This document shows, piece by piece, positions 47,904 to 57,368 of a DNA stretch of 64,000 nucleotides. The stretch's first letter is position 1; each line of letters starts with the position of its first letter. The notes beneath the pieces are model-generated. The model was not told the origin of the DNA. It saw nothing but the letters and a program-made list of their open reading frames with translations, and did no database searches. Source of the stretch: Paludisphaera mucosa (lineage in GTDB: Bacteria > Planctomycetota > Planctomycetia > Isosphaerales > Isosphaeraceae); the NCBI RefSeq assembly GCF_029589435.1, contig NZ_JARRAG010000002.1, positions 4,650,001 to 4,714,000 of the forward strand, given 5' to 3'. The translations under genes and the position numbers were made by a program.

Positions 47904-50540
47904 ATGAAGACACTCTCCCGCACCCTCTGGTCCGTCGCCGCCCTGGGCCTGGGGGCCTGCGCGGGCGCCGCGCGGGCCGACGAGCCGAAGGCGTTCCGAC
48001 CCCCCTCGGTCCCGCTGATCGCGCACGACCCGTACTTCAGCGTCTGGTCGGCCGCCGACAAGCTGACCGACGACGTCACCCGCCACTGGACCCGCGCCCC
48101 GCAGCCGCTCACCGGCCTGGTCCGCGTCGACGACAAGACCTACCGCATCATGGGCGTCGAGCCCAAGGCGATCGCCGCGATGGAGCAGGTCTCCGTCGAG
48201 GTCCGGCCGACGCGGACGATCTACAAGTTCCAGTCCGACGCGGTGGCCGTCGAGCTGACGTTCCTGGGCCTCGCCGTGCCCGACAACCTGGACATGCTGT
48301 CGAGCCCCGTCACGTACGTCTCGTGGAAGGTCGAGGCCCGCGACGGCAAGCCGCACGAGGTCTCCGTCTTCCTGGGCGCGACGGGCCACCTGGCCGTGCA
48401 CACGCCCGGCCAGCCGGTCGTCTGGGGCCGCGAGGAACTGGGCGCGGTCAAGGCCGTCAGGATCGGCTCGCAGGAGCAGCCGATCCTCCAGCGCCGGGGC
48501 GACGACACGCGGATCGACTGGGGCTCGCTCTACCTGGCTTCCGGCCAGCCCCGGACCATCCTCGCCGCCGCCCCCGCCGCGACCCTCGCCGAGGCCTTCG
48601 TCAAGGACGGCGGCCTCCCCGCCAAGGACGACGCGGCGATGCCCCGTAAGGTCGAGGACCGCACGCCCGCCCTGGCGCTCGTGACCGCCCTGGGGGCCGT
48701 CCAGCCCGGGACGCCCGCCTCCACGTTCGCCATGATCGCCTACGACGACGAGTACGCCGTCGACTACATGGACGAATGGCTCGTCGGCTACTGGAAGTTC
48801 CGGGCCCTGGAGGCCGGCAAGGGCAAGCAGCCGCCCTTCACCGCCCTGCTGCTCAAGCACCACCTGCGTCGGTCCGTCTACGACGAATACTGCGACCGCT
48901 TCGACAAGCGGTTCACGACCGTCCTGGAAGAACTCGGCGGCAAGGAATACGCCGTGATGGGGGCCCTGGCGCACCGCCAGTCGCTCGCCGGGGCGACGCT
49001 GGCGGCCGACTCCAAGGGGATGCCCCTCTGGTTCTCGAAGGAGAACTCCTCCAACGGCTGCATCGGGACCGTCGACGTCATCTATCCCCAGTTCCCCCAC
49101 CTGATCCTGTTCAGCCCGATCCTGGCCAAGGCCTCGCTCGTGCCGGTGCTCGACTACTCGGCCTCCCCGCGCTGGAACTGGCCGTTCGCCCCCCACGACC
49201 TGGGGACTTACCCCGCCGCGACCGGACAGGTCTACGGCGGCGGCGAGCGGACCGAGGAGAACCAGATGCCCGTCGAGGAGAGCGGCAACATGCTGCTCAT
49301 GGTCGCCGCGATCGCCCACGTCGAGAAGAACGCCGACTTCGCCGCCAAGTACTGGCCCCAGCTCACCAAGTGGGCCGAGTACTGCGAGCGCGACGGCTTC
49401 GACCCGGCCAACCAGCTCTGCACCGACGACTTCTCGGGGCACCTGGCGCGGAACGCCAACCTGTCCGTCAAGGCGATCCTGGGCATGGCCGCCTTCGGCC
49501 GCATGGCCGCCATGCGCGGCGAGGACGACGTCGCCAAGCACTACACCGAGACCGCCAAGGTCCTGGCCCGCAAGTGGATGACGATGGCCGACGCCGGCGA
49601 CCACTACCGCCTGACGTTCGACCCCCAGCCCAGCTGGAGCCAGAAATACAACCTGATCTGGGACAAGATCCTGGGCCTGGGGATCTTCCCCCCCGAGGTC
49701 GCCGCCAAGGAGCTGGCCTTCTACCAGAAGAACTTCGACAAGTACGGCCTGCCGCTCGACTCGCGCAAGCCGTTCACCAAGGCCGACTGGCTCGTCTGGA
49801 CGGCCTCGCTGGCGCCCGACGAGGCGACGTTCGCGAAGTTCGTCGCCCCGATCTACAAGTTCCTCGACGAGACGCCCGACCGGGTGGCCTTCTCCGACTG
49901 GTACTGGACCGACAGCGCCAAGGAGGCGGGCTTCCGCGCGCGGCCGGTCATCGGCGGGATCTTCATCCGGGCCCTGACCGACGGCCTCCCCTACTGGGAG
50001 AGCTGCCTGGAGCTGGCCCGCGCCGGCGCCAAGGACCTGGGCCGCGAGTGGGCGCCCATGCCCGTCCGCCGCGAGGTCGCCTCGCTCGTGCCGACCGCCC
50101 GCGACGCGCCGGCGACGTGGAAGTACGTCTTCCAGGCCCCGCCGGGCCAGTGGACGGGGATCGACTATGACGACCGGACGTGGAAGCAGGGCGAGGGCGG
50201 GTTCGGCACCAAGGGGACGCCCGGCTCCGAGGTCCGCACCGTCTGGGACGGCCCGGAGATCTGGCTCCGCCGCGAGATCGACGTCCCCAAGGCGGCCGTC
50301 GACGCCGGCGAGGACCTGCGGCTGTTCATCCACCACGACGAGGACGCCGAGGTCTACATCAACGGCGTCCCCGCCGCACGCCTGGGCGGCTACACCAGCG
50401 AGTACCGCCCGATGCGGATCAGCCCCGAAGGCCTCATGGCCCTCAAGCCGGGCAAGAACGTCGTCGCCGTCCACTGCCGCCAGACCCAGGGCGGCCAGTA
50501 CATCGACCTCGGACTGGTGAAGCTCCAGGCGGCGCAGTGA
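47904..50540 (+). CDS. Secreted glutaminase-like protein (GtaA type: DUF5127/DUF4965/DUF1793) with C-terminal jelly roll
   Basis: 878 residues. Signal peptide at about 1-25 (ending ARA|DE). The body starts with [17 protein letters not shown], the GtaA/DUF5127 N-terminus, continues with [15 protein letters not shown] (DUF4965) and reaches the glutaminase-like C-terminal (alpha/alpha)6 region with SFNW-like motifs and [15 protein letters not shown]. After residue about 745 an additional domain ([43 protein letters not shown]) looks like a galactose-binding jelly roll. The fungal enzyme hydrolyses glutamine to glutamate; bacterial relatives are mostly untested. It is followed 96 bases later by the HD gene. 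Confidence 0.82.
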   Translation: MKTLSRTLWSVAALGLGACAGAARADEPKAFRPPSVPLIAHDPYFSVWSAADKLTDDVTRHWTRAPQPLTGLVRVDDKTYRIMGVEPKAIAAMEQVSVEVRPTRTIYKFQSDAVAVELTFLGLAVPDNLDMLSSPVTYVSWKVEARDGKPHEVSVFLGATGHLAVHTPGQPVVWGREELGAVKAVRIGSQEQPILQRRGDDTRIDWGSLYLASGQPRTILAAAPAATLAEAFVKDGGLPAKDDAAMPRKVEDRTPALALVTALGAVQPGTPASTFAMIAYDDEYAVDYMDEWLVGYWKFRALEAGKGKQPPFTALLLKHHLRRSVYDEYCDRFDKRFTTVLEELGGKEYAVMGALAHRQSLAGATLAADSKGMPLWFSKENSSNGCIGTVDVIYPQFPHLILFSPILAKASLVPVLDYSASPRWNWPFAPHDLGTYPAATGQVYGGGERTEENQMPVEESGNMLLMVAAIAHVEKNADFAAKYWPQLTKWAEYCERDGFDPANQLCTDDFSGHLARNANLSVKAILGMAAFGRMAAMRGEDDVAKHYTETAKVLARKWMTMADAGDHYRLTFDPQPSWSQKYNLIWDKILGLGIFPPEVAAKELAFYQKNFDKYGLPLDSRKPFTKADWLVWTASLAPDEATFAKFVAPIYKFLDETPDRVAFSDWYWTDSAKEAGFRARPVIGGIFIRALTDGLPYWESCLELARAGAKDLGREWAPMPVRREVASLVPTARDAPATWKYVFQAPPGQWTGIDYDDRTWKQGEGGFGTKGTPGSEVRTVWDGPEIWLRREIDVPKAAVDAGEDLRLFIHHDEDAEVYINGVPAARLGGYTSEYRPMRISPEGLMALKPGKNVVAVHCRQTQGGQYIDLGLVKLQAAQ

Positions 50541-50552
50541 CGTGAGCCGACG

Positions 50553-50597
50553 CGCCGCGGGCCGCCCCTGCTCTCGCGGGGACGGCGGCCCGCGGCG
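50553..50597 (+). terminator. Strong GC hairpin downstream of the glutaminase-like gene
   Basis: Perfect 14-base inverted repeat, CGCCGCGGGCCGCC at 50553-50566 and GGCGGCCCGCGGCG at 50584-50597, with a 17-base loop, starting 12 bases after the stop codon at 50538-50540. There is no T-tract after it, so it may be a non-canonical terminator or an mRNA-stabilising stem. Confidence 0.45.
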
Positions 50598-50636
50598 GCG
50601 ATCCCGGGGACGCGACCGGAGTCGAACGATACGCCC

Positions 50637-51287
50637 ATGGAACGGCAAGCCTTGATCCAGGCCCTCGAAGCCGCCTTCGCCCGCCTCGCCGACGCGCGCG
50701 ACGCCGGGCACGACGTGCACCACGCGCGGCGGGTGCGGGACAACGCCATGCGCATCGCGGACCGCGAGGGGGGCGATCGGGTCGTGCTGCTGGCGGCGGC
50801 CTACCTGCACGACCTGGTGAGCCCGCCGAAGGATTCGCCCGACCGCGCACGGGCCTCGGCGCTCTCGGCGGAGGCGGCGGGCCCGGTGCTGCGCGAGCTG
50901 GGGCTCGACGAGGAGCGCGTCGCAGGGGCGCAGCACGCGATCCACGCCCACAGCTTCTCGGCCGGGGTCGAGACGAAGACGATCGAGGCGCGGATCCTCC
51001 AGGACGCCGACCGCCTGGAGGCGCTGGGGGCGATCGGCGTGGCGCGGACCTTCTACACCGCCGGCCTGATGAACTCGGCGATGTTCGACGCCGACGACCC
51101 GTTCGCCGCGAGCCGCCCGCTCGACGACCGCCGCTACGCGCTCGACCACTTCGCCGCCAAGCTGCTCAAGCTCCCCGCGACCATGAAGACCGAGGCCGGC
51201 CGCGCCCTGGCCGAGGAGCGCCTCGGCGTCATGCGCGCATTCCTCGACGCGATCGCCGCCGAGCTGGGCGTCGCGGCCGGCTGGTGA
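50637..51287 (+). CDS. HD-domain phosphohydrolase (YedJ-like)
   Basis: 216 residues. Metal-binding HD motif residues are visible: H at GHDVHHARRVRDN, HD in AAAYLHDLV, H in AIHAHSFS, and D in ILQDADRLEALGAIG. The family includes nucleotide or phosphate-ester hydrolases similar to E. coli YedJ and human HDDC2-like enzymes. The substrate is unknown. It follows the glutaminase-like gene on the same strand after the hairpin at 50553. Confidence 0.85.
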   Translation: MERQALIQALEAAFARLADARDAGHDVHHARRVRDNAMRIADREGGDRVVLLAAAYLHDLVSPPKDSPDRARASALSAEAAGPVLRELGLDEERVAGAQHAIHAHSFSAGVETKTIEARILQDADRLEALGAIGVARTFYTAGLMNSAMFDADDPFAASRPLDDRRYALDHFAAKLLKLPATMKTEAGRALAEERLGVMRAFLDAIAAELGVAAGW

Positions 51288-51742
51288 CCTCCGGCGATCG
51301 CCCGACGAGACTCGGAGGGGGCGTCCGCGCCGGGTCGGCGAGCGGCCCGTCCGTCCTCTCGCGGCGTTTCGGGGCCTCCCGGCCTCGAAAGTTCTTCGGA
51401 TTTTTCGGCGGCCGGGATCGTCCCGCCATGGGGCTGCGGGCGGTGGATCCGGACGCCGAGACAATCAACTAAGTATTTTCAATTCTTGATGATACAGGTC
51501 TTACCGACCGATGCCGCATGGCCATGCGGTCCGTCCGGTACGAGGTTCCGGCCCCGTACGATCGGGCCGCCGGGGGCGTCGCGGTTGATCGGGCCGAATT
51601 CCGGCCGATCCGGCCAGTTAATGTGTCCGCGAGAGGACAGACGGGAGGGCCGCCGGCTCGTACGATTCATCTCGTCCCCTACGAAGTTCGAGCCGATGCC
51701 GGCCGAGCCGTCTCATCGGGGCCATGCCCCCGAAAGTCCGCG
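51288..51742. promoter_or_regulatory. Upstream region of the Crp/Fnr-like gene
   Basis: About 0.45 kb without a supported gene. The stretch at about 51460-51500 (AATCAACTAAGTATTTTC, AATTCTTGATGATACAGG) is far richer in A+T than the surroundings and is the likely promoter. From there to the chosen start the frame is open but Arg/Pro-rich and has no homology. Confidence 0.35.
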
Positions 51743-52453
51743 ATGCCGCTCTCAACCAAGCTCCGCGATACCGGGAACCAGCTCCTCGATCGTTTGCCGC
51801 ACGACGAGTTCGACCGCCTGGCTCCGAACCTGCAAACGGTCGGCCTGGCCCTGAAGCAGGTCCTCTACCAGAACGACGCCGAGATCACCCACATCCACTT
51901 CCCGACGACCGGGCTGATCTCGCTCATGACGGTGCTGGAGGAGGACGATCCGGTCGAGGCCGCGACCGTGGGCAAGGAAGGCTTCGTCGGCCTGACCGTG
52001 CCGCTGGGCGTGACGGCGAGCCCGCATCGGGCGATCTGCCAGATGAACGGCGAGAGCATCCGGCTCCCTTCGCGGTCCTTCCTGGAAGCCATGGATCGGG
52101 GGCCGGGGCTGACGCGGCTGGTCCGGCGCTATACGGCCTCCACGCTGCGGGCGACCGGCCAGGGGATCGCCTGCAACGCCCTGCACCCCATCGAGGCGCG
52201 GGCCTGCCGATGGCTGCTGATGCTCCACGACCAGGCCGGTCGCGACGAGTTCCCGATGACCCACGAGTTCCTCTCCTACATGCTGGGCGTGCGACGCCAG
52301 AGCGTGACGGTCGTCGCCGGCACCCTGCAGGTGGCCGGCCTGATCGACTACCACCGCGGCTTCATCACCGTCCGGAATCGGACGGGCCTGGAGGACGCGT
52401 CATGCGAGTGCTACGCCACCGTCCGCGACTATTACCAGAAGGTCATGGTCTGA
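51743..52453 (+). CDS. Crp/Fnr-family transcription regulator
   Basis: 236 residues. A cyclic-nucleotide-binding-like beta roll (residues about 25-135: VLYQNDAEITHIHFPTTGLISLM, VGKEGFVGL), a dimerisation helix, then a Crp-type winged helix (FLSYMLGVRRQSVTVVAGTLQVAGLI) at about 165-215. The ligand-binding residues of cAMP-responsive Crp are not obvious, so the signal is unknown. ATG 51743 was chosen because family homology starts immediately after it. A histidine kinase gene follows after 456 bases on the same strand, so a regulatory link is possible but not shown. Confidence 0.83.
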   Translation: MPLSTKLRDTGNQLLDRLPHDEFDRLAPNLQTVGLALKQVLYQNDAEITHIHFPTTGLISLMTVLEEDDPVEAATVGKEGFVGLTVPLGVTASPHRAICQMNGESIRLPSRSFLEAMDRGPGLTRLVRRYTASTLRATGQGIACNALHPIEARACRWLLMLHDQAGRDEFPMTHEFLSYMLGVRRQSVTVVAGTLQVAGLIDYHRGFITVRNRTGLEDASCECYATVRDYYQKVMV

Positions 52454-52909
52454 GCCGCCCGCGGCCGAACGGGCGGCGATCAGGGCGAACTTGGAGCGAT
52501 TGTCCGACAGCGGGCAGAGCGCCCCGTTGAACTTGTCGTTGATCTTGCCTATGCTGTAGGGACGTCAGGTGAACGAATGATCCACAAGGCGTACCGTGCC
52601 AGGTGGATCCATGCCGCCGCATGCCGAAAGCGAGGGGGCGGCGTCGCCGAGAGGCGGATGACGAGATACCCGGAGAAGACGGCTCGCCCAGGATGCGGGC
52701 CGAGACGGATCGTCGCGGCCCCGATCGCGAGCAATCTCCGCCGTCGAATGCCCCTGTGCTCGATCGAATGGCCCGACCGAGCGACTCGCTGCGCTCTCCC
52801 ACCTCCGGCGCGTCAAAGGGTCATGGCCCCTGCGCCGTCGGGCGGCGATCCTCGATCATCCTGCGTACCGCCCCTCTCGTCGACCGACCTCGACCTCGAC
52901 AACGTTGGG
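52454..52909. other. Intergenic region between the Crp-like regulator and the histidine kinase
   Basis: About 0.46 kb. The kinase frame stays open back to an ATG at 52577, but this part is Arg-rich, low-complexity and without a family match, so I treat it as non-coding. No strong hairpin or promoter is recognisable. Confidence 0.3.
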
Positions 52910-54127
52910 ATGTCCCATCTCATGACCGATGATCGCGACGGACGGCCCAGCCGGGCGAAAAGCTCGCTCGAATTCACCGAGGGCGTCATCGAGACGGCCC
53001 GCGAGCCGATGGTCGTCCTGGACGGACGGTTGCGGGTGCTCGCCGCCAACCGCCACTTCTATCGGACTTTCGCGGTCGCCCCGGAAGACGCGGCGGGCCG
53101 CCTGATCTTCGAACTCGACGGCGGCCGCTGGAACATCCCCCGACTCCGGACCCTGCTCAAAGAGGTCCTCCCCAGGGACAGGGCCTTCCAAAACCTGGAG
53201 GTGGACCTCGCCTACGAGGACGGCGGGCGGCGGCTGCTGATCAACGCCGGCAAGATCTGGCGCGAGGACGACCACTCCGAGTTGATCCTGCTCGCCGTCG
53301 AGGACCTCGCCGGGCGGTCGCGACCGGACGAGTCGCTCCCGCCGGCCGCTCCCGAGCCGACGCGGGAAGACGCCGGCGGGGGGACGGGCGAGTTCCTGAC
53401 GATGCTCGCCCACGAGATGCGGACGCCGATCGCCGCCATCCGAAACGCCGTGGCCGTCGCCGCCCTCACCGGCGACGGCGAGGACGTCCGCTGGTGTTAC
53501 GACATCATCCGCCGCCAGGCCCTCAAGCTCGGCATCCTCGTCGAGGACCTGCTGGACGCCGGCCGCATCCAGCGCGGCAAGCTTACGCTCCGCAAGGAGC
53601 CGGTCGACGCCGCCGCCGTCATCCACCGGGCCGTCGAGACGGTCCGGCCGCTGGTCGCCGCCAAGAATCACGAGGTGCTCGTGACCGCGGGGCCGGCGGA
53701 CCTGCACGTGCACGCCGACCCGACCCGGCTCGAGCAGATCCTCGTGAACCTCCTGTCCAACGCGGTCAAGTACACCCCCCCCGACGGGCACATCCACCTC
53801 GACGCCGGGAGCGACGGCGGCGAGGTGACCATCCGCGTCCGCGACGACGGGATGGGGATCTCCCCCGAGATGCTCTCCCGGATCTTCGACCCGTTCATCC
53901 AGGCGGACCACACCCTCGCCCATGCGGAAGACGGGCTGGGGATCGGCCTGGCGGTCGCGAAGTCGCTGGCCGAGCTGCACGGCGGGGCCATCGCCGCCAT
54001 GAGCCGCGGGCCCGGCGGCGGCAGCGAGTTCGTCGTGCGGCTGCCCGTCTCGGACGACCCGAAGGCCGAGGCCGCCGGGCTCCGTCCCCCGCCGATCCCG
54101 GGCGGATCCGCCACCCCGCTCTCCTGA
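52910..54127 (+). CDS. PAS-domain sensor histidine kinase
   Basis: 405 residues without membrane helices, so probably cytoplasmic. A PAS domain (about residues 20-140, starting ETAREPMVVLDGRLRVLAANRHFYRTF) is followed by a dimerisation/phosphoacceptor domain with H-box LTMLAHEMRTPIAAI (His at about 180) and a HATPase domain with N-box NLLSNAVKYT, G1 VRDDGMGI, F-box DPFIQ and G2 GLGIGLAV. No response regulator gene is adjacent. Start options are ATG 52910 and ATG 52922; the longer frame is discounted because it has no homology. Confidence 0.86.
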   Translation: MSHLMTDDRDGRPSRAKSSLEFTEGVIETAREPMVVLDGRLRVLAANRHFYRTFAVAPEDAAGRLIFELDGGRWNIPRLRTLLKEVLPRDRAFQNLEVDLAYEDGGRRLLINAGKIWREDDHSELILLAVEDLAGRSRPDESLPPAAPEPTREDAGGGTGEFLTMLAHEMRTPIAAIRNAVAVAALTGDGEDVRWCYDIIRRQALKLGILVEDLLDAGRIQRGKLTLRKEPVDAAAVIHRAVETVRPLVAAKNHEVLVTAGPADLHVHADPTRLEQILVNLLSNAVKYTPPDGHIHLDAGSDGGEVTIRVRDDGMGISPEMLSRIFDPFIQADHTLAHAEDGLGIGLAVAKSLAELHGGAIAAMSRGPGGGSEFVVRLPVSDDPKAEAAGLRPPPIPGGSATPLS

Positions 54128-54266
54128 CGCGGCGGGGCGTGCCGCCTCGCGGGATCCTCTGGTACAGTAGCGGCGGGGCCTCGGGGACGGCCGCGACGCC
54201 GGACCTCCTCGCGCCGGCCCCTCCCCTTACGGGGCACCCCTGTTCGCTTGAGAGGACGGGCCTGCC

Positions 54267-55334
54267 TTGGGACGGCGATTCTGGGATTCGGTGGCGAACA
54301 AGCGGGCGTTCCTGGCGCGGGGCTTGGTGGCGACGGGCGCGGCGAGGGCGTTCGAGGCCGTCCGCGAGGCGAGTGGAAGGGCGGTCGTCGTCCTGACGTA
54401 CCACCGGATCGCCGAGCCGGGGCCGGGGAACCCCTATTACGACCCCGTCGTCTCGGCCACGCCCGCCGGCTTCCGGGCGCAGATGGCGATGCTCCGCGAT
54501 CGGTTCCAGATCGTGGGCCCGGAGGACCTGGTCGCCGACGAGGTCCGGGTCGACCGCAGGCCGCGGGCCGTCGTGACGTTCGACGACGGCTATCGCGACA
54601 ACCACGACGCGGCGCTGCCGATCCTGGGGGAACTCGGGATCCCGGCGACGTTCTTCATCCCGACCGGCTTCTTCGAGCGCCCCGGCCTGCCTTGGTGGGA
54701 CCACGTGGCCTATGTAGTGAAGGCCTCGCGTCGCGGGCGGTTCGCCGTCGAGCGGTCGGCCGACGACCCGGCCCCGATCGCCGTCGAGCTGGGCGGGCCC
54801 GATCGCTCGGCCGCGATCATGCGACTCGTCCGCGCGGTGCTCGACGGCGAGGTCCCCGACCGGGCCTGGTTCCTGGGCCGGCTGGAGGAACGGGCGGAGG
54901 TCGACGTCGACCCGCCGACGCTCGGGCGGGCGCTCTTCATGGGGTGGGAGCACCTCGCGGAGCTGGCCGACCTGGGCCATACGATCGGCTCGCACGCGCA
55001 CGGCCACGTCGCGCTCGGCACGCTCGACGACCGGGCCCTGCGGCGCGAGCTGGCGCTCTCGCGGACGATTTTGGAAGCCGCCGTGAAGCGGCCGGTGCGG
55101 ACGATCGCCTACCCCTACGGCTGGCCGGGAGCCGTCGACGACCGGACGTATCGGCTGGCCGCCGCCGCCGGCTACCGCGCCGGGTTTACGGCGTCCGAGG
55201 GGATCGTCCGCCCCGACCTCGCCGGCTTCGACCCGCTCGCCATGCCCCGCCTGACCGTCGGCGGCGGCGACACCCCCGCCTTGCTCCGCACCCGCGCGGC
55301 CCTCTGGGGGGCCGTGGGGAGGTCGTGGCTGTAG
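54267..55334 (+). CDS. Polysaccharide deacetylase (carbohydrate esterase family 4, NodB-like)
   Basis: 355 residues. The NodB homology motifs are clear: LTYHRI, VTFDDGYRDN (catalytic base and metal-binding Asp), SHAHGH (metal-binding His pair) and IAYPYGWPG. CE4 enzymes remove acetyl groups from peptidoglycan, chitin or exopolysaccharide. The start is TTG at 54267 with GAGAGGA upstream; an in-frame GTG at 54291 is a second option. No signal peptide is evident, so the localisation is uncertain. It is convergent with the metallophosphoesterase gene at 55350. Confidence 0.86.
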   Translation: MGRRFWDSVANKRAFLARGLVATGAARAFEAVREASGRAVVVLTYHRIAEPGPGNPYYDPVVSATPAGFRAQMAMLRDRFQIVGPEDLVADEVRVDRRPRAVVTFDDGYRDNHDAALPILGELGIPATFFIPTGFFERPGLPWWDHVAYVVKASRRGRFAVERSADDPAPIAVELGGPDRSAAIMRLVRAVLDGEVPDRAWFLGRLEERAEVDVDPPTLGRALFMGWEHLAELADLGHTIGSHAHGHVALGTLDDRALRRELALSRTILEAAVKRPVRTIAYPYGWPGAVDDRTYRLAAAAGYRAGFTASEGIVRPDLAGFDPLAMPRLTVGGGDTPALLRTRAALWGAVGRSWL

Positions 55335-55349
55335 GCGGCACCAACGACA

Positions 55350-56201
55350 TCACACCAGGGTGAGCATCACCAGTTCCGGCCGGCAGTAGAAGCGGACGGG
55401 GGGGCCGCTGGTGCCGACGCCGCGGCCGACGAAGACGGGGAACGCCGGCCCCTGGACGAGCCCGCCCGAGTACTTGCGGCCGAAGCGCGAGGGGAGGACC
55501 ACCGCGCCGACGCCCGGGACGACGACCTGGCCGCCGTGGGTGTGGCCGCTGAGCATCAGGCCGACGCGGGGGTCGCGGACGTACTCGGCGTAATCGGGGT
55601 TGTGCGACAGGAGGACCACCGCGTCGCCCTCGTGGGCGTCTTCGAGGGCGTGGGGGAGGCTCTGCTCGTCGGTCCAGAGGTCTCCCACGCCGCCGACCCG
55701 CAGGCGGTCGCCGCCGCGACGCAGCCAGACCCCTCGGTTGTCGATCAGCTCCAGGCCGGCGCGGTCCAGTTCGGCCCGGGATTCGGCCCCGCTCTCCCAG
55801 TTGTCGTGGTTGCCCAGCACGGCGAACCGGCCCATCGGCGCGCGCAGCCTCGCCATCTCCCGGCAGACTGGGCCGATGTACTCGGAGCTTTTGGACACGT
55901 AGTCGCCCCCCAGCAAGACCAGGTCGGGCTTGAGGGCGTTGGACCAGTCGACGACGTGGCGGATGTAATCGAGCCCGACGTAAGGCCCGTGGTGCAGGTC
56001 GCTCAGGTACGCGACCGACAGCCCCCGGAACGACGCCGGAAGGTTCGGCAGGGCGAGCGTCCGGCGCGTGAGCCGGCACCACCTCGCCTCCAGCAGCGGG
56101 TAAGCGGCCCCCGCGAGCGAGGCCGCGGCCGCGCCGATCGCGGCCCGCTTCCAGAACTTCCGTCGACTCGTCCGCTCGACCGGCTTCGGCTCGTCGCTCA
56201 T
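55350..56201 (-). CDS. Tat-exported metallophosphoesterase (YaeI-like)
   Basis: 283 residues. The N-terminus has a twin-arginine signal (SRRKFWKRAAIGAAAASLAG). The calcineurin-like phosphoesterase motifs are DLHHG, GGDYVSK, GNHDNW and SGHTHGGQ, all with the expected metal ligands. YaeI-type enzymes act on phosphodiesters or nucleotides; the substrate is unknown. ATG 56201 starts the Tat signal; an upstream in-frame ATG at 56222 is less likely. It is divergent from larE, with 188 bases between. Confidence 0.84.
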   Translation of the reverse strand: MSDEPKPVERTSRRKFWKRAAIGAAAASLAGAAYPLLEARWCRLTRRTLALPNLPASFRGLSVAYLSDLHHGPYVGLDYIRHVVDWSNALKPDLVLLGGDYVSKSSEYIGPVCREMARLRAPMGRFAVLGNHDNWESGAESRAELDRAGLELIDNRGVWLRRGGDRLRVGGVGDLWTDEQSLPHALEDAHEGDAVVLLSHNPDYAEYVRDPRVGLMLSGHTHGGQVVVPGVGAVVLPSRFGRKYSGGLVQGPAFPVFVGRGVGTSGPPVRFYCRPELVMLTLV

Positions 56202-56389
56202 GCCTTCACGCCCTCGTCGTCGCATGAAAGGTCTCGGCCGCCTCGACGTCGTCCCATTGTTCGGAAAGCGGGCTTCGGGGCAAGGGGCGTTTCCAGATCG
56301 CGACGGCGCGCCTTGAGGCGGGGGGCCGCCGACCTTACAATTCATGCTGGCGGTGGAGAATCTCGATCTGATCGCGACGGAGGTGCGCC

Positions 56390-57304
56390 TTGGGCCCGAG
56401 CACGACCACGACTCCCGGGACCGACGCCGAACCGATCGCCGGGCCGGACCTGTTCCTGGACCCCGACCTCGCCGCGAAGCGGGACGCCCTGCTGGCGACG
56501 ATCCGGGGCTACGGCCGGGTGGCGGTCGCGTACTCGGGCGGCGTCGACAGCGCGGTGGTCGCCAGGGCCGCCCACGAGGCGCTCGGCGACGCGGCGGTCG
56601 CCGTGACGGCCGTGTCCGAGAGCCTGGCGTCGGGCGAGCTGGAAGAGGCCCAGGCGCTGGCGGGCCGGATCGGCATCCGCCATCGCGTGATCCGCACCGA
56701 GGAGTTCGCCGACCCCAACTACCTCCGCAACAACTCCGACCGCTGCTACTTCTGCAAGAGCGAGCTGTACGGCCGGCTGGTCGGACTGATGGATCGGCTG
56801 GAGGTCGACGCGATCGCCTCGGGCGCGAACCTCGACGACCAGGGCGACCACAGGCCGGGCATGCGGGCGGCCGGCGAGAAGGGGGTGCGGCACCCGCTCC
56901 AGGAATGCGGCCTGGGCAAGGCCGACGTCCGCGCCCTGGCCCGGGCCTGGGGGATGCCGGTGTGGGACAAGCCCGCCGCGCCCTGCCTGTCCAGCCGGAT
57001 CGCCTACGGCGAGGAGGTCACGCCCGCCCGCGTCCGGATGGTCGACCAGGCCGAGTCCTGGCTGCGCGCCCGGGGCCTGCGGCTCCTGCGGGTCCGGTAC
57101 CACAAGAACGACATGGCGCGGATCGAGGTCGCGCCCGAGGAGTTCGCGAAGCTGCTGGCCGACCCGGTCCGCGGCGAGCTGACGGCCGCCTTCCGGGGTT
57201 TCGGCTTCAAGTTCGTCGCGCTGGACCTGGAAGGCTTCCGTTCGGGGAGCCTCAACGACCTGATCCCCCCCGAGCAGCTCCTGAAGCCCCGCGTCGCCCG
57301 CTGA
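56390..57304 (+). CDS. larE: LarE-type sulfur transferase (PP-loop ATPase)
   Basis: 304 residues. The ATP pyrophosphatase PP-loop SGGVDSAVV is at about 48-56, and the Cys-containing PAAPCLSSRIAYGEEVT matches the segment with the sacrificial sulfur-donor cysteine of LarE. Two further cysteines in RCYFCKSEL make a three-Cys set, as in LarE forms reported to hold an iron-sulfur cluster. LarE adds sulfur to the nickel-pincer cofactor precursor of lactate racemase. No larA, larB or larC lies in the window, so the cofactor user is elsewhere or the protein has another sulfur-transfer role. The start is TTG at 56390 with GGAGG six bases upstream. Confidence 0.84.
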   Translation: MGPSTTTTPGTDAEPIAGPDLFLDPDLAAKRDALLATIRGYGRVAVAYSGGVDSAVVARAAHEALGDAAVAVTAVSESLASGELEEAQALAGRIGIRHRVIRTEEFADPNYLRNNSDRCYFCKSELYGRLVGLMDRLEVDAIASGANLDDQGDHRPGMRAAGEKGVRHPLQECGLGKADVRALARAWGMPVWDKPAAPCLSSRIAYGEEVTPARVRMVDQAESWLRARGLRLLRVRYHKNDMARIEVAPEEFAKLLADPVRGELTAAFRGFGFKFVALDLEGFRSGSLNDLIPPEQLLKPRVAR

Positions 57305-57368
57305 CGCGAGGCGGGCGCCGGCTGCGACGCATTTCTTCCAATCCGATCGACTCGACGAGGGGGCGGCG

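Noticed and set aside
52577-52909. N-terminal extension of the histidine kinase
   Set aside because: The translation is Arg-rich and low-complexity without homology; the PAS domain starts after the ATG at 52910.
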